DNA of 5,691 bases from JBDGSM01 sp042217615 (GTDB taxonomy: Archaea; Nanohalarchaeota; Nanosalinia; Nanosalinales; Nanosalinaceae). This document shows, one piece after another, positions 1 to 4,875 of the stretch. The stretch is from positions 1 through 5,691 of the forward strand of contig JBDGSI010000036.1 in NCBI GenBank assembly GCA_042217615.1, in the 5' to 3' direction. Every line of letters starts with the position of its first letter. Position 1 is the stretch's first letter. The notes beneath the pieces were generated by a model. The model made no database searches, was not told the DNA's origin, and saw only the letters and a list, made by a program, of their open reading frames with translations. The position numbers and the translations under genes are program-made.

Positions 1-360
1 ACAGCAGGATTCACCGCATTCGGCAGTCTGGAAGAAATAAGCACCTTCGCCTCCATATCCTTCATCCTCATATTCGGCGTTGTCAACTACGTAGCCCTCA
101 AGGACAGAGACCTGGAAATATTTACGCCTGTACCGGTTGTAGGCCTTACCGGAGCAGTGACTGTCCTAACACTTGAGATTTACCATTTAGTAACTACAAG
201 CATTCATCTCCTGCTCTTCATAGGAGGCATCTTCACCGTCATCTTCGCTGTAGAACTGATCTACTTTGAAAGAGATGTGATCGAAGAACACGTGGAAAAG
301 GAGGAAGAGGAGATAAAGGAGGAAATAGAAGAGTTAGAGGAAGAACTGGAAGAGAACTAG
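1..360 (+). CDS. APC-superfamily amino-acid permease, C-terminal part (5' end outside window)
   Basis: The frame is open from the first base, so this is the last 119 residues of a longer protein; an internal GTG at 157 could be mistaken for a start. Three hydrophobic stretches are visible, at about residues 14-34, 42-62 and 64-88 of the visible part. The pattern of a helix ending in FGVVNYVALKDRD, followed by EIFTPVPVVGL, resembles the C-terminal region of APC amino-acid permeases, where a helix with a conserved Asn is followed by a basic/acidic loop, an aromatic-Pro segment and the final two helices. The protein would sit in the cytoplasmic membrane and import or exchange amino acids; the substrate cannot be told. 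The last 30 residues (about 90-119) are almost all Glu, Lys, Ile and Leu and form a likely cytoplasmic acidic coiled-coil tail, unusual for the family. It converges on the protease gene to the right and overlaps it by 3 bases. That it is a membrane protein is sure; the APC assignment is from pattern memory only. Confidence 0.68.
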   Translation, partial: TAGFTAFGSLEEISTFASISFILIFGVVNYVALKDRDLEIFTPVPVVGLTGAVTVLTLEIYHLVTTSIHLLLFIGGIFTVIFAVELIYFERDVIEEHVEKEEEEIKEEIEELEEELEEN

Positions 361-1595
361 ACTCCTAGCGCCGATAAAACTATAAGGCCTATCAAACCTA
401 TCATTCCCAGCAGCGAACCCATGTTAAACAGTTTTGAGGCCTTCTCTCCCAGGTATTTATCGACTATACCTCCGACTATATGTCCTCCGTCCAGAGGCCT
501 GAACGGCAGCATGTTGACAAGGCCTATACCGATGTGGATTGCTGCTACTGTGGAAAGCAGTGAGATAAACCAGTTTAATAGGCCTGAGTACTGTTTAAGG
601 CCTGGGTTGTAGTCTGTGGTTGTGCCGACCATTATCCCTATTCTTCCATCTGCTTCTTTATCTTCTCCGGAGAAAAATCCTGAAATACCTGAAGAAGTAG
701 AACTGTTTTCTTTCACTGCTTCTACTGTGAAGACTCCTTCGCTTGTGTTCAGGGTTACCTGTTCTCCGGCAGAGATGGTTTGAAGCTGTTTAAGATCGGT
801 TCCTAACCGATTGCCGTTGACGCTGTAGAGGGTTCCGTTGTCCATTCCTGCCTCTGCAGCCGGGTAACCTTGCTGTGCAGCATAAACTATGTTAGATGGT
901 TGAGTTGCTGCCGCGGAAAAAGCAATTATCGAGGTGAAAAGTATTGCCCCTATCACAAAGTTTGCGAAGCTTCCTGCACCTAAAACCTTTATACGGGAGA
1001 ACAGGTTTCCTTGATCCCAGACAGCTGTTGAACCTTCTAGGTCTTCCTCTATCTCCGAATCGTCTGAAGGATCTGGAAGCATTTTCTCTCCCTCAGGCTC
1101 CACAAAGGCTCCAGGGAATATACCTAGGACAAACCATCCTACCGATCTGATGTTGAAGTCTTCACTTCTAGCCACTATACCATGACTTAATTCATGGAAA
1201 GTCATTACCGTTGCAAGGCCTATCAGCCAGTACTCAACAGGGATGAACGAGACACCTGCCTGGAAACTGGATTCTCCTGAAAGGCTTGGCAGGATCGCGG
1301 AAACACCGCTTTTAGCTGCTGAACCTGCCTGTACAGCCTTGATTACTTTATCCCCTATGAAAACTGTTGCGAAAACAGTGGAAAGCACTCCAGAGACAGC
1401 AGCCATGTAACCGTAAACTTTCCAGAAACGAGGAAATCTTTCCTCTATCCTGTTTATAAGGCCTACGCCTTTTTCTGTCCTCCTGTAGAAAAATATTGCT
1501 TTTCTCCCGATTTTATCCCTGTCTCTGTACAGGAAGTAGGCAAGGCCTGCGATGAAAACTGTTAGAAACACCAGTCTTGCTGTGAATCCATTCAT
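357..1595 (-). CDS. Site-2 protease family (M50) intramembrane zinc metalloprotease with PDZ domain
   Basis: Predicted polytopic protease of 412 residues that cuts transmembrane segments within the membrane, as RseP/S2P enzymes do in regulated proteolysis. The zinc-binding HExxH motif is HELSH at residues 134-138, inside a hydrophobic segment (about 117-140). The second metal motif, NMLPFRPLDGGH (361-372), supplies the third ligand Asp369. Other hydrophobic segments lie at about 5-22, 61-82, 207-230, 340-360 and 394-411. Between the two active-site halves, residues about 240-295 look like a PDZ domain (YPAAEAGM, then LYSVNG), which normally gates substrate access. An acidic loop (about 166-190, rich in Glu and Asp) precedes it. 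Length and order fit archaeal PDZ-containing S2P proteins. The ATG at 1593-1595 directly precedes the first hydrophobic segment. The gene diverges from lysS and shares a 73-base promoter region with it. Seven of its eight Gly-Leu pairs are written with AGGCCT. Substrate is unknown. Confidence 0.93.
   Translation of the reverse strand: MNGFTARLVFLTVFIAGLAYFLYRDRDKIGRKAIFFYRRTEKGVGLINRIEERFPRFWKVYGYMAAVSGVLSTVFATVFIGDKVIKAVQAGSAAKSGVSAILPSLSGESSFQAGVSFIPVEYWLIGLATVMTFHELSHGIVARSEDFNIRSVGWFVLGIFPGAFVEPEGEKMLPDPSDDSEIEEDLEGSTAVWDQGNLFSRIKVLGAGSFANFVIGAILFTSIIAFSAAATQPSNIVYAAQQGYPAAEAGMDNGTLYSVNGNRLGTDLKQLQTISAGEQVTLNTSEGVFTVEAVKENSSTSSGISGFFSGEDKEADGRIGIMVGTTTDYNPGLKQYSGLLNWFISLLSTVAAIHIGIGLVNMLPFRPLDGGHIVGGIVDKYLGEKASKLFNMGSLLGMIGLIGLIVLSALGV
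385..603. repeat. Cluster of six AGGCCT palindromes
   Basis: Six copies of the palindrome AGGCCT lie in 219 bases, starting at 385, 437, 495, 520, 580 and 598, within the 3' part of the site-2 protease gene. They fall in three codon phases (Gly-Leu, Lys-Ala-Ser and Arg-Pro contexts). This is the densest part of a window-wide set of 25 copies. The others start at 141, 1216, 1459, 1543, 1776, 1941, 2006, 2162, 2494, 2856, 3047, 3179, 3524, 3657, 3726, 3912, 4880, 5298 and 5372. The copies are dispersed, have no fixed spacing and are not in tandem. Confidence 0.9.
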
Positions 1596-1668
1596 TAAGA
1601 AATTCCCCAGTCTCCAGTGATAGCCCGAGCTTTATGAATTAAATTCTTTCCTGTCTGTTACGTGTTTT
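1596..1668. promoter_or_regulatory. Divergent promoter region between the site-2 protease gene and lysS
   Basis: This 73-base gap separates two divergent genes. It holds one clearly AT-rich block, 1631-1646, containing the perfect inverted repeat GAATT-A-AATTC at 1636-1646. Its centre is about 27 bases before the lysS ATG, the usual place for an archaeal TATA box if lysS mRNA is leaderless. Read on the minus strand, the same block lies about 43 bases before the protease ATG and would give a short leader of roughly 15-20 bases, in which GGAG and GGGG are weak ribosome-site candidates. No other TATA-like block is apparent, so one symmetric element may serve both directions. This is inferred from spacing and composition only. 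Confidence 0.5.
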
Positions 1669-3273
1669 ATGTCTGATGAACAGCCGCTTTTCTGGAGCGA
1701 TCAGCTTGCCTTTGCCACGAGAAAGAAATTCCCGGATAGAGAAACCTATGTATGTGCCTCAGGGATCAGTCCTTCAGGCCTTGTACACGCAGGACACGTC
1801 AGGGAGATAATCACTGCAGACTTCGTGGTGAAAAGCCTCAAATACTACGGCGAAGACACACGTTTCATCTACTCCTGGGACGATTACGACCGGTTCAGAA
1901 AAGTACCTGAAAACGTTCCGGATGAATGGGAACAGTACATAGGCCTTCCGCTCTCAGAAGTACCAGACCCTGAAAACTGTCATGAATCCTACGCAGAACA
2001 CTTTGAGGCCTTGCTGGAGGAAGAACTTGAAGGCATGCATATGGATGTCGAGTTCATCAGGCAGTCAGAAATGTTTCAGAACAGTGAGTACGCTGAGCTG
2101 ATAAAGAAAGCGATGAATAACAGAGAAGAGATAAAAGAAGTGCTTGATCAGTACCGGCAGGAGGCCTTAGAAAGCGATTGGCACCCTATCAGGATTTACT
2201 GCAAGGAATGTGGGAAAGACTTTACCGAGCTGGAGGATTACGACGGCGAGTACACCGTAACTTATTACTGCAATGAATGCGGCGAGGAGAAGACGGTTAA
2301 CTTCAAGGAGGATGATTCTGTGAAGCCTCCGTGGCGTGTGGACTGGCCGATGCGGTGGAAATATGAAAACGTGGCCTTTGAGCCGGGTGGAAAGGATCAC
2401 TCTGCGGCAGGAAGCTCCCGTGACACAGGTAAAGAAATAGTTAAAAAGGTATACGGCCAGGAGCCTCCGGTTTACCAGATGTATGATTTTGTAAGGCCTA
2501 AAGGCAGCGATAAAAAACTTTCCTCAAGCTCCGGGGAGAACATGCTCCGGCTTAAAGACTTGAAAAAGGTTTACAGCCCTGAAATAATCCGTTTCCTCTT
2601 CTCTCAGACCAAGCCTCGAAAAGTGATAGATCTGGCGTTCGATGAGGAGATACTTCAGGTATACGACCGGTTTGACAGGTTCGAGGAAGACTACTTTAAT
2701 CCTGAAGAACTTGAAAACGAGAAGAAGAGAAAACACAGGAAAAGAGTCTACGAACTTGCAACCGTAGAAACACCTGAAGAACAACCCGTAAGAGTGCCTT
2801 TCAAACACGCATCCCTGATCGCCCAGACAGTACCGGAAGAAGAATGGGAAACCAGAGGCCTTCAAGTACTGAAACATACAGGACACCTGCCTGAAAAACC
2901 AAGAGAAGAAGACAGGGAGAGAGCACTTGACAGGATGAGAAGAGCTAAAAACTGGGCAAGAGAATACGCACCCAGCAGCTACAGATACGAAATAAACCAG
3001 AAAATACCTGAGGAAACAGTAGAAAAATTCTCAGAACAACAGTTAGAGGCCTTAAAACTGTTGAAAGAACTGCTTGAAAACCAAGAATTCGTTGACAGCA
3101 GTGAACTGGATGGAGAAATATTTGAGGTTAAGGACGAATCCGAGTTAGGTACGGGAGAGTTCTTCACAACCATGTACAAGGCCTTACTGTCCAGAGAGGA
3201 AGGTCCAAGGCTTTCAACCCTTATAATGTCTATAGGGCAGGATAAAACCGTGGAAATCCTTGAAACAGATTGA
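1669..3273 (+). CDS. lysS: Lysyl-tRNA synthetase, class I (archaeal type)
   Basis: Attaches lysine to tRNA-Lys using ATP, in the cytoplasm. The 534 residues match the usual length of class I LysRS. Visible in order: the Rossmann-fold HIGH-type signature SPSGLVHAGH (residues 34-43); the SWDDYDRFRK segment (69-78); a zinc-ribbon-like insertion with CxxC pairs at Cys178/Cys181 and Cys201/Cys204; the conserved EPGGKDHSAAGSSRDTG stretch (238-254), typical of class I LysRS; and the KMSKS-type loop KLSSSSG (283-289). The remainder, from about residue 330, is helical and charged, as expected of the anticodon-binding C-terminal region. The ATG at 1669 fits because an upstream ATG at 1634 is out of frame and stops at once. 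No Shine-Dalgarno sequence is evident, consistent with a leaderless transcript. The rhomboid gene begins 6 bases after its stop. Class I LysRS is common in archaea and rare in bacteria, which supports the archaeal assignment. Confidence 0.97.
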   Translation: MSDEQPLFWSDQLAFATRKKFPDRETYVCASGISPSGLVHAGHVREIITADFVVKSLKYYGEDTRFIYSWDDYDRFRKVPENVPDEWEQYIGLPLSEVPDPENCHESYAEHFEALLEEELEGMHMDVEFIRQSEMFQNSEYAELIKKAMNNREEIKEVLDQYRQEALESDWHPIRIYCKECGKDFTELEDYDGEYTVTYYCNECGEEKTVNFKEDDSVKPPWRVDWPMRWKYENVAFEPGGKDHSAAGSSRDTGKEIVKKVYGQEPPVYQMYDFVRPKGSDKKLSSSSGENMLRLKDLKKVYSPEIIRFLFSQTKPRKVIDLAFDEEILQVYDRFDRFEEDYFNPEELENEKKRKHRKRVYELATVETPEEQPVRVPFKHASLIAQTVPEEEWETRGLQVLKHTGHLPEKPREEDRERALDRMRRAKNWAREYAPSSYRYEINQKIPEETVEKFSEQQLEALKLLKELLENQEFVDSSELDGEIFEVKDESELGTGEFFTTMYKALLSREEGPRLSTLIMSIGQDKTVEILETD

Positions 3274-3279
3274 AAATGC

Positions 3280-3903
3280 ATGGAGACTGAAGAAGGGTAT
3301 AGCTACGCAGCTTTACAGTTTTCATTCCTGCTGGCAGTGGTCTTTCTTGGACAAACATTCCTAGACCTGAAACTAGGATTCAATCCTTCACAGTCTCCTG
3401 CATGGAAATTCCTGGCCTCCTTCCTTGCACACAGCGGGCCAGAACATCTTCTAAACAACCTCTTCTTCATAGCCCTGTTCGGATCTATCTACGAACTCCA
3501 CACATCCAGCAAGGAGTTCTACAAGGCCTTCCTGCTTTCAGCACTGTTTGCAAATCTTTCAGCCTTCCTATTCTACCCGGAATCAATTATAATCGGAGCC
3601 TCCGGAGGAGCAATGGGTGTACTAGCTGCCCTGACAGTTTACCGGCCTAACCAGGTAGGCCTTGTACTGGGAGTACCTGCACCGATGTACATGGTTCTCA
3701 TAGCTTACATCCTGATCAACTTCGTAGGCCTTTCCGCATCAACAGGAGTAGCCTATGAAGCACACTTGATGGGGATTATCGCAGGCAGTTTACTCGGCTA
3801 CAGGCAGAGAGAAAAAGCCTTGCTTCAAAAAGAAGATTCAGATCAAGAGGAAAAAGACTGGGAACAGAAAATCAGGGAATGGGAAGAAAAATACATGAAA
3901 TAA
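3280..3903 (+). CDS. Rhomboid-family intramembrane serine protease
   Basis: Polytopic membrane protein of 207 residues, predicted to cleave transmembrane segments with a Ser-His dyad. Rhomboid hallmarks are present: AHSGPEHLLNN (residues 50-60), carrying the conserved histidines and the oxyanion Asn of transmembrane helix 2; the catalytic GxSG motif IGASGGAMG (105-113) with Ser108; and the catalytic His162 in EAHLMGIIAG (160-169). Hydrophobic segments at about 9-30, 57-71, 81-99, 107-122, 132-150 and 157-174 give the minimal six-helix core. The last 30 residues are a highly charged helical tail (about 176-207), probably cytoplasmic. The start at 3280 lies 6 bases after the lysS stop; another ATG at 3276 is in a different frame. 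The gene has no promoter of its own that I can see, so it is probably co-transcribed and perhaps translationally coupled with lysS. The substrate is unknown. Confidence 0.93.
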   Translation: METEEGYSYAALQFSFLLAVVFLGQTFLDLKLGFNPSQSPAWKFLASFLAHSGPEHLLNNLFFIALFGSIYELHTSSKEFYKAFLLSALFANLSAFLFYPESIIIGASGGAMGVLAALTVYRPNQVGLVLGVPAPMYMVLIAYILINFVGLSASTGVAYEAHLMGIIAGSLLGYRQREKALLQKEDSDQEEKDWEQKIREWEEKYMK

Positions 3904-3912
3904 AAAAGAAGA
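3893..3912 (-). terminator. Candidate oligo-T terminator for the leftward gene run
   Basis: Read on the minus strand, the sequence shortly after the stop codon of the 148-residue gene contains a run of six T (3902-3907) within a longer T/C-rich stretch. Archaeal RNA polymerase can terminate on such oligo-T tracts without a strong hairpin. An AGGCCT palindrome sits just before it at 3912-3917. The tract overlaps the last codons and stop of the convergent rhomboid gene. The call rests on composition and position only. Confidence 0.35.
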
Positions 3913-3925
3913 GGCCTTCAAACCA

Positions 3926-4372
3926 TTAATTCTCCTCAAGCCACCGATCAAAGCAGCTAATATCCATATTCTTCCGGTACTGTACATTCTCTCCAACCCC
4001 GGCCTCACCTATCCTATCATCCAGATAATCTACAAAATCATAATACCTGCCCTCATTTAAGCTAGAAGGAGAGAACTCATCGTTTCCGCTATCACTATTG
4101 GTTGAAACAGTGTTTCCTTTTACCTCTATAATATTATTCCTATCCAAGACCCCTAATGCCAGGTTTAGATCCGAATGTTGGGGGTAATCATCAGAGTCAT
4201 AACTGTCAAACTCTGCCCTTATCCTTTGACTTAGTTCGCCGGTGCTGGCCGTTTCAGATTCATTATAATCCTCCTTCATGCCTTCAAGAAAAGGCTTTAC
4301 ATTCTCAAGAGTCTGCTTTACATTCTCTGCCTTGGTCAGGCTGAGCTCTCCCAGTTCGCTTATATAAGCCAT
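3926..4372 (-). CDS. Hypothetical acidic protein, 148 residues, unrecognised
   Basis: I do not recognise this family. The chosen start is the ATG at 4370-4372; the frame can be extended to a TTG at 4420, but the added 16 residues read poorly and use a rare start. The protein is soluble and acidic with no signal peptide or membrane segment. The N-terminal part (about 1-36) is predicted helical. The middle (about 42-90) has a helix (TGELSQRIRAEF), then SDLNLALGVLDRNNIIEVKGN, a helix-then-hairpin pattern that could be a winged-helix DNA-binding fold; this is a guess from pattern alone. A Ser/Asn/Asp-rich linker (about 88-105) leads to a C-terminal part with one Cys (140). It is the last gene of a leftward run and converges on the rhomboid gene with a 22-base gap. 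It has no AGGCCT inside it and is somewhat AT-rich by hand count, so it may be a later arrival. Confidence 0.7.
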   Translation of the reverse strand: MAYISELGELSLTKAENVKQTLENVKPFLEGMKEDYNESETASTGELSQRIRAEFDSYDSDDYPQHSDLNLALGVLDRNNIIEVKGNTVSTNSDSGNDEFSPSSLNEGRYYDFVDYLDDRIGEAGVGENVQYRKNMDISCFDRWLEEN

Positions 4373-4393
4373 TTGTAAGGAAAAACAGGCTCC

Positions 4394-4414
4394 AACTTTT
4401 TTACCACTATAGGA
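4394..4414 (-). promoter_or_regulatory. Weak candidate promoter for the 148-residue gene
   Basis: The 100-base gap 4373-4472 between the Q/N-rich gene and the 148-residue gene is long for this window, which hints at separate transcription. On the minus strand, the A-rich block GGTAAAAAAG (4395-4404) is centred about 27 bases before the ATG at 4372, the position expected for a TATA box of a leaderless archaeal mRNA. A second AT core, CCTATAGTGG, lies just upstream. Between these and the Q/N-rich gene is a C-rich stretch with no recognisable function. Co-transcription from upstream remains possible. Confidence 0.3.
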
Positions 4415-4472
4415 CAACAAAGAATTGGGGAGGGGATTGGGGGCCTTTCCAGGTGTAGCAGAAACCGGTTTT

Positions 4473-4850
4473 CTAGAGAGGGCTGAAGTCTCTGTCGTCG
4501 AAGTCTTCTTCCTCTTCTTCTTGTTTTTGTTGTTTGTTTCTGTTTCTTTTCTTTTGGTTTCTGTTCTGTGTTTTCTGTTGTCTTCCCGTGTTTCTCTGGT
4601 TGTTCCTGTTCTGTCTCTGCTTGTTACTGTTAGCTTGATTGCTCTGTTGGCCGGGTTGCTGGTTGGATTGTTGGCCTTGTTGTTGGATCTGCTGTATGAA
4701 CTGTTCTGTGTCTACTCCTGCCTGGTCCAGTGCCTGTAAATGTTTTTCAAGCTGGCTGTTAACTATTTTGAGGAGTCTGGAGAGCTCCTTTTTTTCGTGG
4801 AGAAGTGTTTCGACCGCGCCTTTATGCCTTCCGATATCTTCCTGGCTCAT
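4473..4850 (-). CDS. Coiled-coil protein with basic Q/N-rich disordered region and acidic tail, unrecognised
   Basis: This 125-residue protein has three zones. Residues about 1-47 form a charged amphipathic helix, probably a coiled coil (LLHEKKELSRLLKIVNSQLE within it). Residues 50-110 are low complexity: 35 of 61 are Gln or Asn, there is no Asp or Glu at all, and 13 Lys/Arg fall within 77-110. The end (111-121) is abruptly acidic (EEEEEDFDDRD), closing with FSPL. A short repeat, GQQSNQ, occurs at 59-64 and 67-72. There is no signal peptide or membrane segment, so it is presumably cytoplasmic. The pattern suggests an oligomerising helix with a disordered, possibly nucleic-acid-binding arm that the acidic end could mask; this is inference. 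The ATG at 4848-4850 follows the TraB-family stop by 25 bases, so the two are probably co-transcribed. The opposite strand reads as a hydrophobic open frame, which is an artefact of the Gln/Asn codons. Confidence 0.82.
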   Translation of the reverse strand: MSQEDIGRHKGAVETLLHEKKELSRLLKIVNSQLEKHLQALDQAGVDTEQFIQQIQQQGQQSNQQPGQQSNQANSNKQRQNRNNQRNTGRQQKTQNRNQKKRNRNKQQKQEEEEEDFDDRDFSPL

Positions 4851-4875
4851 AACAGTGTATTTTCATCCGCATGGT

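Noticed and set aside
157..360. A separate small gene starting at the GTG at 157.
   Set aside because: The frame is open back to base 1 and the upstream residues continue the permease pattern, so the GTG is an internal Val codon.
2167..2400. Antisense open frames within lysS (also 2524-2886 and 2979-3281).
   Set aside because: They lie wholly or almost wholly opposite a well-supported synthetase gene with conserved motifs throughout, and show no family features of their own.
4373..4420. Extension of the 148-residue gene to an upstream TTG start.
   Set aside because: TTG is a weak start, the added residues look like spacer translation, and the ATG at 4370-4372 has a plausible upstream AT block at leaderless spacing.
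4462..4471. Palindrome AAACCGGTTT just after the Q/N-rich gene as a terminator or operator.
   Set aside because: It has no loop and no T-run follows it on the minus strand; a 10-base palindrome alone is not enough to call a site.
4425..4739. Open frame on the + strand encoding a very hydrophobic, membrane-like protein.
   Set aside because: It is antisense to the Q/N-rich gene and its neighbour. Gln/Asn codons read backwards give Leu, Val and Cys codons, so the hydrophobicity is an artefact; the minus-strand frame has a clear three-zone protein and good spacing to the TraB gene.
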